This document shows, in pieces, positions 1 through 11,792 of a stretch of DNA of 64,000 nt. Source of the stretch: Clytia hemisphaerica (Eukaryota; Cnidaria; Hydrozoa; Leptothecata; Clytiidae). Location: the NCBI GenBank assembly GCA_902728285.1, contig CACVBU010000918.1, forward strand, positions 81,086 to 145,085, given 5' to 3'. Each line of letters starts with the position of its first letter. Positions within the stretch are counted from its first letter, which is position 1. Position numbers and translations under genes: made by a program. Under the pieces are notes generated by a model. The model ran no database searches and was not told where the DNA came from. It saw only the letters and a list, made by a program, of their open reading frames with translations.

Positions 1-2
1 TG

Positions 3-893
3 GGGCCCACGTCACTAGACAGTCTCAACATCGCTCCAGTCTTCTATTGCTCCCAAACCGACTTAGCTGGACCATTTTCATCCTACTCGAATCATCACAA
101 ACGAACAACAGTAAAAATCTGGTTAATCGTTTTCTGTTGCGCAACCACAACTGCCGTGAAGATCAAGCTGATGGAAGATTACACAACGACATCCTTTGTG
201 CAAGCATTCACACGTTTGGCATGTGAAGTTGGCTACCCAAAGAAATTACTTGTTGATGAAGGGAGTCAGCTTCTCAAGGGATGTAAGTCAATGCAACTCA
301 ACTTCCAAGACATCAAGGCTAAGATTGAGGCAAAATCATCTATCGAGTTCAGCACCTGCCCAGTTGGTGGACACAACTTCCACGGTCGAGTCGAAAGAAA
401 GATTAGAGAAATTCGAAAATCATTGGAGAAATCAGTCCACCTTGAAAGACTCTCCATGATGCAATGGGAAACCCTTGCAGCATCCATCTCCAACTCAATA
501 AACAATCTACCTTTGGCAATAAAAAACAAAGGTGATTTTGAATTCGCAGACCTCATCACTCCGAACAGACTCATTCTCGGGAGGAACAATGACCGCTGTC
601 CAACCGAACCTCTGTCAATATCAGATGATTCTGATAAAATCATCCGTTCCAATGGGAAAATCTTCAATGCGTGGTTTGAGTGTTGGTTAACCTCGCATGT
701 ACCATCATTGATGCACCAACCTAAATGTTTTCTCTGTGTTTCTCATTTTTCTCGGTTTTTCAGTTTTTCTCATGCTTTCTGCATTTTCAGTGTTTTCCTG
801 TTCTCAGTGTTCACCATTTTGGATTCTAATTTGTTTATTTATGTTAATTTATTCAAAATATGCATTTTTCCAATTTTTGGTTTTGGTCAGTAA
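3..893 (+). mobile_element. BEL/Pao retrotransposon integrase, 3' fragment of pol
   Basis: An open frame enters from the left edge and runs to a stop near 893. It encodes the DDE integrase core of a BEL/Pao LTR retrotransposon. The three acidic residues are visible: D in TDLAGPF (about nt 60), D in LLVDEGSQ (about nt 255), and E in GRVERKIREIRKSL (about nt 393). The D-E spacing of about 45 residues suits BEL/Pao. The C-terminal end has the family's WFECWLTSHVPSLMHQPK-type block (about nt 672-725). After that the frame turns Phe/Ser-rich and uninformative, so the true pol end is probably lost or frameshifted near 730. The upstream parts of pol lie outside the window. The integrase has no internal stop, so this copy may be young. 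The family call rests on motif recognition. Confidence 0.8.
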
Positions 894-1560
894 TTTATAC
901 ATTTTTATCATTTATCAACTTTGACCTATGACCTAGAATTTATCATTCTGTAAATTACACATTTTCTAGAATTTGCTATTTAAGCAAGGACTTTCATTTT
1001 CACATCAGTTCAACAAGAGATTTCATGGAGTGAACATCAAATTTTTCTAAGTCCAACTTCAACAAGACTTAGTCATAACTTATAACTTTTCTCTCATCAA
1101 TATGAGTTTAGTTTACTAACTTTTATCACACCACTGCCTGGATTATTCCAGCCTCACACTTCAGGCAAGCTGGTAAGTTTTTTCAGCCATTTTGTTTTGT
1201 CGGCCATTTTGTTTTGTCGGCCATTTTGTTTTGTCGGCCATTTTGTTTTTTTTCTTTCTTGATGCTTTGCATCATGAGGCATTAAGATTAGGCTAGGACT
1301 AGCTTACTTTATTTTCAAGTAATACTATTCAATCAATTTCATCAATCAATATTCAAATTTATACATTCAAACAGGCTTATACTTAAGTTTTACTTTAGAC
1401 TTAAGCTTTTTCCTTGTGATCAATATTTAGTATTTTTTCAATTTCAATTTTCAGTTTGAACATTATCATCACACATGTTACAAACACTTGTGACCGCTTC
1501 CAATTATTCATTCCCACTCCGTGAATCCCTACAGTCGCACTTTTAGACTGTAATCAGGTG
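894..1560. repeat. possible 3' LTR region of the BEL/Pao copy, with a 17-bp minisatellite
   Basis: There is no gene here. A TATA-like ctatttaag near 977, followed about 25 bases later by an initiator-like tcagtt near 1005, resembles an LTR promoter placed just after pol. At 1184-1250 about four copies of a 17-bp unit (cggccattttgttttgt) lie in tandem. LTR borders were not identified, and only one LTR could lie in the window, so the assignment is tentative. Confidence 0.25.
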
Positions 1561-2930
1561 ATTACATTGAAACACAACTAGTGAGGTTTTGTCACGGAGG
1601 GACAAGTGTTAAAATATAATGGACCTTCTTTTGAAAAATAAAATGATTAATCAAAAATGAAATGTTGTTTCAAAACAAGTACATACCCTAGTTAGTTTAA
1701 TAAGTTTATTCATTTTGAAATAAGTCAAACAACAAAAAAGTACTGCAAGCAGAAACTTTTTTCAAATATCGAATTCCTTCCGTGACAATTTCAAGACAAA
1801 AAGTTTTTTCACCAGTTTTGTGCAAGTACACTATTTTTGATATTATTGCAAGTTCTAACTATTGGTACCCCAAAATACAAAAAATGAAATTACATTCCAA
1901 AGCAACCTCCTTCATGTTCACTTACAAAGTCTGAAATTATTGTCCTTCAGTAACACTTTCACCTTGTCCTTCCGTGACGGATTAAAAATATCTTGTTATT
2001 TTTATGATCTTGGACTTGGAAATCTTGGACTTCAATGGGTCTAATCAATTGCAGGAGAGTGTCCTACGAGGTTTAGGACCATTGGGAACCAGCTCAGCCC
2101 TGTATGGAGCTCAGAATAAGCTTAAATAAGGCTCCAGTACAGCACTGCAGCGTAAGCCCAGGCGGCTCTGCAGCCCTAAAAGTTGGTTTTCTGGCAAAAC
2201 TACTGTTCCCAGCCGGTTCTAAACCCTCTAAATCGCTTCAGCATCATGAAAATATGCTAATTAGAGCCTTTGGAAGTAGCTCACTCGATTGCAAGGTCGC
2301 GTTTTCACATTTTTTGCTTTAAAAATATAATCTTTCCTGTAAAATTTCCTAATTATTATCACCATTATGGTTGAACAATAAAAATACAGTTCCAAGGTTT
2401 TGAAATGAAATGAATAGTAAAAATGGCTATGATTCATGATATGATGTGTCAGTCCACTAGTTTCAGTCAACATTTCTTAAGCTATTGCTGATTTTGAAAA
2501 ATAGGAATTTTTTCCTTCCGTGACGGTGTCCTTCCGTGACACTGACCTTTCTCAGTTGCAAAGGCCTGTAGCCATTGAAATTAATTTTTTTGACTCAGTT
2601 CTTTTTTCAATGACAAGCAAATAGACATAAGTTTCTTCTGGTGGTATTTTGGTTTTAAAATTCTCTTTAAATTCACAGGAATCTGAATCAGCATACTTTT
2701 CTCTTTTTTAATGTCTTTGCTGCGTTCCTTCCGTGACAGAACCTTCAAAGTTCAATTATTCAACGAGGAAAAACTTTTATGAAATTTATTTTGCTTTGGA
2801 AGTAGTAGTACTATGAAGGCTTTAATTCAGGACTAATACTCTTTTCATTCATTTTACCATTTTTCAAAAATAGACCAAAAAAGGCTCTGATTTCCACTTT
2901 CCTTCCGTGACAGAAACGGGACTTTTCAAT
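1561..2930. repeat. stretch with scattered CCTTCCGTGAC motif, no gene
   Basis: The 11-mer CCTTCCGTGAC occurs exactly at 1776, 1968, 2514, 2530, 2727 and 2901. One imperfect inverted copy (gtcacggagggac) lies at 1591, and a degenerate copy (ccttcagtaac) near 1943. The spacing is irregular, so this is not a simple tandem repeat. No credible reading frame spans it. It could be the untranslated part or the remains of a mobile element, or a cluster of protein-binding sites. Confidence 0.45.
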
Positions 2931-3005
2931 TTGGCCCTATATCAAGATCATCAAGATTACGTGATTTGGAGTGTAGGCTGATTTTGCTTTCGTTTTCAAG
3001 CCAAT

Positions 3006-3224
3006 ACTGTGAGAGTGGGTAACTTGCATCAGTGGAGGCTAACATACATAGCCCTCAAATAAATGACCTGGCTGGTCATTAAAATAAACTATATTCAGCT
3101 CCGCTCACAGCTCTACTCTACCATTCTTATTTTTATAACTTTGTATTTTAATGACCAGCCAGGTCATTCATTTTAGAGCTATGCATGTTAGCCTCCACTG
3201 ATGCAAGTTACCCGATCTCACAGT
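3006..3224. mobile_element. MITE, about 219 bp, long terminal inverted repeats
   Basis: Its two arms are near-perfect inverted repeats of about 75 bp. The left arm has gggtaacttgcatcagtgg and the right arm the reverse complement, ending about 3212. The similarity extends outward through ctgtgagag / ctcacag. It has no coding capacity, and no clear target duplication was found. Confidence 0.7.
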
Positions 3225-3371
3225 GCTTGCCCATAGTTACAAGGGTTTGTGCAAAAAAACAAATATAGAAATTTTCCAATTTTTTATTGAACCAATAAAA
3301 AATAAAATTTTTCCATGTTTCACTTTTTGGCACCAATTCTTGAAAATGAAAATATTTAAGATTTTAAAGTT

Positions 3372-3593
3372 CCGCCAACTGCTCTAACTTGGGACTATCT
3401 GACAAAACATGGGACGGCAATTCGGCCACCATTTCACCGAACCTCCAAAGTCATTCATTCATTCATTTGAGCTAAGGAACGGCGTATTAAGAAATATACG
3501 ATTTCTCTTTCAATTTTACATAGTGAAAATACAGACCAGATATGCAACAGTCCTATGTTTCGACCAATCGTCCCAAGTTAGAGCAGTTGACGG
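3372..3593. mobile_element. MITE family with CCGTCAACTGCTCTAAC ends, copy 1
   Basis: It begins ccgccaactgctctaac and ends with the inverted gttagagcagttgacgg. A second copy, in inverted orientation and with matching internal sequence, lies at 29903-30259. Confidence 0.75.
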
Positions 3594-3821
3594 TTCTTCT
3601 TTTATTCAATGATATTTCTTTTATTTATGGCACTTTGTTGACAATCTAACTCTCATCAAATGCCCGGCTTTCTTCAGTAAAAATTGAAGATGAGAAAAAA
3701 CCTAAGCCACAAATCATGGATTGAAACAAATATGAAGGGTGAGATTTTACAGCCGCCCGTCGTGCAAGACACTGAGAGGCCACGTGTGCCAAAAATAAGG
3801 GACGTGTGAAATGCGGTAATT

Positions 3822-4196
3822 TCATGTGTGGAAATTTGATAAGCTGTTCAGCTGCCAGCCAAGGAGCGCTGGGAAGCAATCAGTAGAGAAGAGACCAAAT
3901 TTTGTTTTTGTTGCAGATTTCTATAAAAACTTCTCTCAGGGATTACTTGTCAATGTTGATGTGTTGTAGGAGTTTATAAAGTTTAGACTGTCACACTCAC
4001 CACACTCCACTCACCTTCATCAAGTTCAAACCCCAAAAACCTCTGATGCCTAAAAGCTTTCTTGAGGTAATGAATATGACTGAAAGCTGCTAAAGTATCA
4101 TTTAAATAGGAAATCTGGAAAAAAATCAAAAGTGAAGATACACACCTTAAAATGCCTCAAATTTTCACAGGTGATTGGCGGCACTGCTTGAGCCAT
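3822..4196 (-). CDS. probable small spliced gene, product not recognised
   Basis: This was found by reading splice signals on the minus strand. Exon 1 (4196-4146) starts ATG GCT CAA and encodes 17 residues beginning MAQAVPPITC. It ends in phase 0 at a GTGTGT donor. Exon 2 (4114-4015) follows a strong gatttttttccag acceptor and encodes 33 residues beginning ISYLNDTLAAFSHIHYLKKA, then a consensus GTGAGT donor after GATGAAG. A third exon could begin at 3868 after a pyrimidine-rich acceptor (ttgcttcccag). In the required phase it gives 14 more residues to a TGA at 3822, for a 65-residue product. In another phase the same acceptor opens a 78-codon frame down to 3646, so the last exon or phase is uncertain. 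Two clean exons that join in frame argue for a real gene. The family was not recognised. The main alternative is chance. Confidence 0.45.
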
Positions 4197-5037
4197 GCTG
4201 CTTCTTTAAATTAACCGGCACGGCTGCTTTTTTGTTTACAATTACTACGGTATTCCTCGCAACTCTCAATGGACAATATTGTGGAGGTAAAGATGAAGAT
4301 TTTTAGAGGAGATAATTATCTCCATAATATTTTTAGCCTCTGCTCACCTTTTAGACAGCCTAGGTTAGGGGATTTCCCAAATGGACCTTCCCTGCATTAT
4401 AATTTTTTTTGAATTTTTCATGGGCCAAGCACCGGACAGATATAAACAGGTTTGTTTACTTCAGTATATTTCTGGCTTTGAGATTTTACATAGTATTCAT
4501 TACTACTTGGTCTATCAGCTATTTTTTACCAAACTCATTGTTGTACTAAACTCTTTCTTTATAAAACTGCAAGAGGATCCCTAAACTGTCGTCAAATTTT
4601 TCTGGAAGCTTGTGAAAAGGAGTTGCCCTGAGTGCCTGGCCATTAGCAATAAAATGAATGTTCATGGGTATTATGCTGTTATGAAGGACAACAACAAATA
4701 ATGATTACTTATAAATTATTTGTTGTTATGGACAAGGCAGGGTCAACGTGTGCGATCTCTTCCGAAAGCTGTCGAGATTTCTTTCAAGCTGTCGCGTTCC
4801 CAGAAACTGTCGCGTTCCCAAAAACTGTTGCGTTCCCATAAAATTGTCTCATTCTCAAAAACTGTTGCGTGATTTCAGATGTTACTCAGGGAATTCTCTT
4901 TTGTAGCCTTGTGGCACGAATTCAATGGGTGAATGAATTTAATATGTAAATTTACGTAACAATGGTACTAGATGTCAGGAATTACAATTCATTTGGCTTC
5001 CAAACTCCTGTGTTCAATGGTATAGTCCAGGCTTCCG
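4197..5037. other. no gene seen; short tandem repeats
   Basis: At about 4781-4872 an 18- to 19-bp unit (aaactgtcgcgttccca and variants) is repeated four to five times. On the minus strand ctgtctaaaag followed by gtgagc near 4346 could be the donor of a 5'-untranslated exon for the 3.8-4.2 kb gene. Nothing else was supported. Confidence 0.35.
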
Positions 5038-6255
5038 CGCTCGATAGGATCGATCATCGGAACGGCTCGATGACGGATCGATATGTGATCGATGGATTAC
5101 TTATCGATCCGGATAGGAGATCGATGGAAGATTCAGCCATTAAAAAGTCTTGAGTATCGATCCTTCGTTGATCCATTATCGAGCTAGTATTTCAATCGAG
5201 TATATCGATTCGTCATCGATCGTTAATCGATTCGTCATCGATCGTTAATCGATTCGTCATCGATCGTTAATCGATTTATAATCGATTCGTCATCGATCAT
5301 TAATCGATTCGTCATCGATCGTTAATCGATTCGTCATCGATCGTTAATCAGTTACATCAATATGCCTTCTTACCTGTCTTTAAAAATATAAATAAAAGTA
5401 ATCACGAAAAAGGACGCGAAAAAAAAATACATAAGTGTGAGAACAGAGTAATAAAACTCGTTAGAAAAAGTACCATTAGAAGTCATAAAAAATCAACCTG
5501 AATAAATGCAATTGAAATCCCAGAGAACTTCATAATTCCCCAAACAACATTACATCACTATGTCAAACTCCCATTACATAAATTTTACAATTACGTCAGA
5601 GTAGACTACGCTCGCCACCGAAGAGGTTTATTTGGAAAGGGTAATTACATTTTATTGTTCGCTTCTTTTTTAAAGATTGGCCGGGTTGGAAAAGTATGAA
5701 TTTCTTTGTACATATTTTACCTACCCCAAATATTTAGGAGGCTGAGTTTTAAACAAATGGTCAAGTTGAAACGAACGATAAATGTATTAAGGTCTGTTTT
5801 ATTTACCCCCTGGTGACTTAACAAAAGAGACTTACTCGATGTTACAATCCAATTATTGAAAGTTTGTCTCGGCCTTTTAATAATGAGCGAGACATACGTT
5901 TTCTGATTACGCAATTTTCATATTGACATTTTCGAGGCATTTTGATGTAACTGTTAATCGATTCGTCATCGATCGTTAATCGATTCGTCATCGATCGTTA
6001 ATCGATTCGTCATCGATCGTTAATCGATTCGTCATCGATCGTTAATCGATTTGTCATCGATAGGTGTCGATAGGTAACCAATAGGTAATCGATAGGTGTC
6101 GATAGGTAATCGATAGCGAGAAAGATCGATTAATATTAGAGCTCGATTTTTAGAAAGAGTTGATAGGGTCGATAAGATCGATAAAAGATCGATGATAGAT
6201 CGATAACTAATCATAAGCTTAAAAAAATCTTGAGTATCGATCCTCTATCGATTTT
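5038..6255. repeat. ATCGAT-rich satellite block, split by a MITE
   Basis: Two arrays (5205-5348 and 5954-6060) are built from a 22-bp unit containing cgattcgtcatcgatcgtta. Degenerate ATCGAT-rich sequence lies on either side (5038-5165 and 6061-6255). Both outer parts contain tcttgagtatcgatcc (about 5148 and 6229) in the same orientation. The arrays are one original array interrupted by the element at 5349-5953. Confidence 0.85.
5349..5953. mobile_element. non-autonomous DNA transposon (605 bp) with TTAAT target duplication
   Basis: The ends are inverted repeats: CAGTTACATCAATATGCC on the left and the complement of CAGTTACATCAAAATGCC on the right. It is bordered by TTAAT at 5344-5348 and at 5954-5958. 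The target was a satellite unit, so the empty site is known from neighbouring units. No transposase is encoded. Confidence 0.85.
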
Positions 6256-7078
6256 GATTTTGATATATCTTATGTTTACGGTCTGGTTTACCTAGATCGT
6301 CTGCATTCTGATCTGAGGATGATTATGCGGATATTCTGATTGGTTTGGTCCAAGCGAATCAGAGATCTGAATGGTGGCGCGCGTATAAGAAATTATGCGA
6401 GCCGACTTGAAGTCTCCGCCTAAGTAATTGGATGGATCGCGCGGGCGATCAGCAAGGCGTGTATGCTGCTTTGCAAATCTTCCTGATTTTTCTTCCTCGA
6501 AGCAAATAACAATATAATGCCTAATTATCTCCCTTGGGTGTTTGACCAAGCATCCAAATAAAAATAACAATAATGGTAGGGAAGAAGTGGGAAGATCAAA
6601 ACATGGGAATTTTTAGATGTTCTGGTTGTTTTCTTTTCATACTTGCTTAGATATCTTGTTTTAATTTTCTTAATGACATGGTTGCACGGTGTAATAGAAC
6701 TAAAGGTATATCTTTATTTTGCTTCAATTCTTCTTTTCTGTTTGCCAATTTTGTAGTGCTGTTTTGGGTTGGAAGTTTTGTTTTAATAATTTTGTTTCTC
6801 CAAAATTCACTTTGCACTTTCTGTCTAACAGACTTTCCACCACACAGTCTATATTTTATGGTCAAGGCTGCCATTCTAAATTGATTTATCACTGCTGGGG
6901 TACCATCTTGAAACTATGCATGTCATTATGTGCATATATTTATTTGCAGCCATAGGAGAATCTGTCAACAGGGGTTCACCTGATTTCTAGGTGAACCAAG
7001 CTCTAAAATTTTAGAATTTTGTCTGGCTGAGAGGTAAAACTTATTTTTTCTAAAATTTCGAGCTTGGATATCCAGGCT
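6256..7078. other. no gene seen
   Basis: Only short frames on both strands were found, with no splice-supported exon. A locally GC-richer stretch at 6340-6450 holds several gcgcg and gcgatc words but no recognisable product. Confidence 0.3.
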
Positions 7079-7231
7079 ACTAATTTCAACACCCTTCTTT
7101 AGAGATTGGAATAATATGAAGGTCGGAATCACTTATTGAAAAAAGTTTTCTTTGCAATCAGTTGAAGAGTCCATCAGTGATTCCAACCTTCCTATCATTT
7201 GCTATTTCTTAAGAAGGATGTCGAAATTAGA
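7079..7231. mobile_element. MITE or hairpin, about 150 bp
   Basis: The left arm ctaatttcaacacccttc pairs with gaaggatgtcgaaattag on the right. The inner arms (ggtcggaatcact / agtgattccaacc) also pair. Confidence 0.6.
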
Positions 7232-7469
7232 AGAGGGATGTTGACACATTAGACCAACTCACGGTATATGATGGGATTAGACAACAAAGTATGCCAACTA
7301 CACAAATTTACTGTAGATGCTAGAGCTGTTTCCCTCTTTTCTTGAAATAATAGAATAACTACAGCATTAATTTCTGTTTAAGATAGGTGAATTGATGGTT
7401 TTAAGGTGTATGTAGATAGATTTCACTGTGTCTTGACTGCGACCTAGACAGTGCCCATTGAACAAATCA

Positions 7470-7632
7470 ATTGCAGTTGAATAATTGCGATTTTATTGTC
7501 AACACAATCAAACACAATTGAATATTACCCACAATTTGACTGTTCAATTGAGATTCGATTGCTTTTGACAATGGAATCGCAATTATTCGATTGCATTCTA
7601 TAACATTCGATTGCATTCTATAACATTCGATT
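7470..7632. repeat. hairpin plus short tandem repeat
   Basis: An imperfect hairpin joins tgcagttgaataattgcgat (about 7471) to the complement near 7596. It is followed by a direct repeat of a unit containing attcgattgcattctataac. Confidence 0.5.
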
Positions 7633-8931
7633 GGTTCAATATGTCAACTTGTCAGCATTTTATTGTTGCAAAGGGAATAATAAAAGAGGTAAAACTAGCC
7701 TAGTTTCTAATCCTGGTACAGGAGTTTTAGCCTGAGAGCTGACAGAAAGCTAGGCTAAACTTACCTGTTTTCTCTTTCACATATCGACAATACAACAAAA
7801 GTTTGATGTGAGAGTTAGATTGTCAAAAATCCTTTCTGATTGGATGAAATGTTTATCTTTATTTGATTGGATGTTACTTATTAAACAATCACAGCACATT
7901 TGGCAAGTTTCTGTACGTGGCAGCAATCAAAAAAATCAAAACTGCACTCTTAAAAAAATTACGTTTGCGTCTTTTTTATCGTTTTTTGCCTAGGCGATAT
8001 AGCAAACATAGTAATTATAAGCAGACAGTGCCTTTAATTGGTTGTAAAAAATTTATGCCTCAGTAGAAATTTCTCCAACTTTCAACAATGATAGAACAAA
8101 CATATTTAGACAAAATTAACCAGCGCATTTTTCATCTTTCTCCTTCTTCATCTTCAATGAAGCACTCAAAGTTAAATAGAATTTTAAGTACATAAGATAT
8201 TCTTATAAACTGTGAAATATCATTTGCACTTTCACTACGTTGGAGTGCATGACGTAACTCGCGCTGCAACAAACTCGCCAACAAACTCTGTTGGCTGATC
8301 ATAGCATTTTGGTGTTACCACCCTCAAAGTAGCGGGCACCTTTATCATTCGGCAACTCCATCTACAATTTTAAATGAGTTAACAATAGATCCAAGAGGGT
8401 GCCCTCATCAAGAAAGATAATTTTCTTTGGTCTTCGGCTTTTTGGAAGTATATATTACTGTAATGTTTTTGGTTGTTTTCCATGGAAAATGGTAAGAAAC
8501 TTAAGTTTACAAGTGTCATTTAGTTTTTGCTGGCTGATAGAATGGCAGGATCATGGATGGCTTCCCTAACTGCACAAGTAGTATAAAACAGTATCATGGT
8601 GATTGGATAGCAAAATATTTGGTGCTTTGACTAAGTGTCTGTGATTGAACAAAAGAAAAACAATCTATATATTTTCCAGGGGGGGGTAAATTTTCAGTTT
8701 TTCTTCAATTTCTTGACTTTATTTTACTTGCATCCCGTACGAGATTCAGAAAAAGAAAGAAAGAAAATTCGAAATATAAGATTTAAATATTTCGGATGGG
8801 ATTTTTCATTTCAAGCGTTGTCAAACAAGCATCTTAACTCATAACATAATAGGAAACGTTGGAAATATTCGGCATATACTGGCATACACTGTGCTGAATA
8901 TTATCTCTATTATGTATTTCGCTTTATTTTC
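7633..8931. other. no gene seen
   Basis: AT-rich sequence with short unsupported frames. A weak inverted repeat (aaactagcctag / ctaggctaaac) lies at 7688-7770. Confidence 0.3.
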
Positions 8932-9075
8932 GTTCTTTAGAAACATGGAATTTTGAGTGTTTTTAAAGAATGTGGTATACACAGGTATACAGGGTTGAAT
9001 ACCATCTCTATGTATGTATTTTGTGTTCTTTAGAAACATGGAATTTTTAGTGTTTTCAAAGAACACGGTATACAC
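8932..9075. repeat. two-copy direct repeat, period 93 bp
   Basis: The unit starting gttctttagaaacatgg occurs at 8932 and again at 9025, followed each time by a gtgttt..aaagaa..ggtatacac segment. Confidence 0.6.
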
Positions 9076-9199
9076 TGGTTATGGTTACTATATACTTTTA
9101 CCTGCACCTTAAATCCAAACTTTTTTGTAATATGAGTTGGGGCTACCCTGAATCCAACCTTATTTCAAGCCAAATTGGGGTTACCCTGAAAAGTCTGTC

Positions 9200-11345
9200 T
9201 CAATATTGAATATAATTTGCAGCGGAGACAAAAAAGGCTGTAGGTTATAGAATTCGAATTAGATAGCGGTTTTGTGCTTGTTGAAAAGACGAACCGGAGT
9301 GGAATATTATCAAAAAGAAAAAAAAAGAAAAAAAGTAAAAAAATGATGATTGAAAATGAAGAAGAAGAAAATCAACTTCTTCAATAATTGTGCTATAATC
9401 ATCATTGTCACACAAGTGATTCTATGATCTTAGAACATCGTCAATGTGAAAAAATCTTTCAAAAAACTTTTTTCAATTGAAAGATATAGTCGAAAGCTTA
9501 TCACTAATTGGCTTCAAAAACCACCAAAAAACAACAAAAAAGAGGTTTGGTGTAATCTAAGATGCACGATCTAACGATTTACGATTCAGGATGCGCGATC
9601 TATGCATAAAGTATGCTGATTATTCCTAATAATTATCATAAAACTTAAATTATATAACATAATTCTAAAACAATGTCATAATATTTTCTTGCTTTTGTTT
9701 TACCACGGTAAATTCATGCAGCAAAAAAGAAATAAGTAAGCAATGTAACTACAAATAATTACAACCATAAAATCATGGAGGTAATAAGAAATAGATGGAG
9801 AATAAATGACTCGGTAATGGCCTAAGTTATCGTTAAATTCTTTTATATTTTCATTCAAATCGGTTTTCTTTGATTTACTATCATTGGAAGCAAAAAAATC
9901 CGAAATGTAAATTTATAAGAACAGAAGTGAGAATGTTATCCTCATTGAAATAAACATTTTATGCAAAAAGTTCTTGTTCAAACACGACACAAAAATAATT
10001 TTCTCGTAGTAAGGTTACAATAGTTCTATGATTTCATATCGATGTATTTTTGGGCAAACATATTGCTAATTTTGAGAGTTTCAGCACATTTTCCTTGAAT
10101 ATTTAACTTCATTAGAAATCTTTACGTCTAAAAGGGAGGGGGCTTTCAAATTCTGATGGATGATTAATTTAAAGGTTACCTAATCGTAATATAGATTTTT
10201 TTTTAAATCTATCGATGATTTTATGAGAGGGGGCTCTTAAAAATATAGGATTTTGTGCTTGTTCCGGCAAGCTTTTTCTCATTTTGATCAACAAAGCTAT
10301 TATCTCACAATAGAGCTGTTAAAAATCCAACACCTTTTTATTCAGTTTTTTTATGAACTTAAATATTCCCATGAGTGCACACAAAATTAATCACTTTTTC
10401 CCATTGCAACCAAGGAGCCGTTTGCTTCCGATGATTAGGTACAATGAAATAAAAGTCATTTATTCTCCATCTATTTCTTATTACCTCCATGATAAAATTA
10501 TGAGAAAAAAAACTAACTTACATAATGCTGATAATGGAAGCTACCTTGTGAACATAATCTTACAATAAACAAAGAGTGAACTAAAAGAATGCACAATCAG
10601 TTTTAACAATTATAATCGAATATTTTCTTTCTTAATAAAGCAAATAAAAGAATATATTGGTGAACAATATGTTTTGCAGACCGTAATGTAGGAAGCAAAA
10701 AACGCTCTATTACGAGAAATAATTTTCTTTCGGTAAACGATTCCCCTATATTGAGTACAGAAGGTGAATGCACGTGGCTTTCACTTTCTTTTAATCTATG
10801 ACTATGAAAACGCACTGAAAGCTTCTTTAAATATAATTTATATAATCTTACATAAATGATGTTTTTGAAAATAATTGAGTTTCAGCGAATGAAAGTTTGT
10901 AAATTGCCTAAATATTATGAATTAATATATTTTATGCACGGATCGTGAATCGTGCATCGTAAATCGTTAGATCGTGTATCTTAAATTACACCAACCCCAA
11001 AAAAGAGCCCATTTTTAAGTTAACCCGGGCAAAGTTTTAAGCTGTGTTTTTTGACTGAATAGACATTTTTTGAATTTTTCCCCCCTTTTATGACGTTCTA
11101 AGATTGAAGAATCTCTGATATAAAAATGAAGATCATAGCATTTCTATAAGAAGTTAATTTTTTTCTTCTTCTTCATTTTTTATCTTCATTTTTCCATTTT
11201 TTTAAAAACATTTTTCTTTTTTGATAATATTCCACTCTGGATTATCTTTTAAATAAGCACAAAATCGTTTTCTAATTCTGTCTAATTTCCAATAAGGTAG
11301 CCTTTGTTTTTGTCTCCGCTTCAAATTATATTGACAGCCTTTATA
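9200..11345. mobile_element. large foldback DNA element, copy 1
   Basis: Nested inverted repeats cover about 2.1 kb. The outer arms contain gcggagacaaa (9232) and tttgtctccgc (11319). Middle arms contain gatgcacgatctaacgattt (9561) and the complement near 10955-10975. Inner arms contain catggaggtaataag (about 9774) and cttattacctccatg (about 10490). No long frame lies inside. The inner part (9774-10497) matches a second copy at 58.4-61.9 kb, so at least the core is a mobile family. The nested arms suggest one element inserted inside another, or a multi-armed foldback transposon. Confidence 0.75.
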
Positions 11346-11394
11346 ACTAGTGGGACTTTTTGTATTATTTTACTCCAAATTTTAGTGATTTCAG

Positions 11395-11471
11395 GAGACA
11401 TTCAAAAGCATGAAAATGGCCTTATATACATTGAAAAGCTGCCTGCTGATGACGAGGAGATTAGATTTTAA
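11395..11471 (+). CDS. candidate orphan last coding exon
   Basis: After the acceptor gatttcag, a phase-1 start opens a 25-codon frame ending ...IYIEKLPADDEEIRF and a TAA at 11469. The acidic, codon-like tail looks like a protein C-terminus. No upstream exon was identified, and it ends about 320 bases before the TMX2 start. It could be the last exon of an upstream gene or chance. Confidence 0.3.
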
Positions 11472-11792
11472 ACTATGTTTCAGTTTAGCCTGTACCAAGA
11501 AGTTGGTACCGGGAGACACAGAAATCTTCTAATTGTAACAGTCCGACGCACTGCAAGATTTTTTTAAATACTTGAAAGGTGGTACAAGCTAATAATACCT
11601 TTTTTGACGTACAGACTATGTTACTTCTAACCTTTAATTTATTTATTGTTTTGAATAAGATTGATCACATATTTCTGGAAACAAATCAGACAAATGAAAA
11701 GATAACTTTTTGTGTTTTAGTTGGTTTTAACTGGTTTTGAATAAGTTGAAAATTGAATTGAAATTACTGAGATTCACTTTATTTTAGGTATC

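Noticed and set aside
5038-6255. CRISPR-like appearance of the 22-bp repeat array
   Set aside because: The repeats are contiguous with no spacers, the DNA is from an animal genome, and no cas genes exist. It is a satellite.
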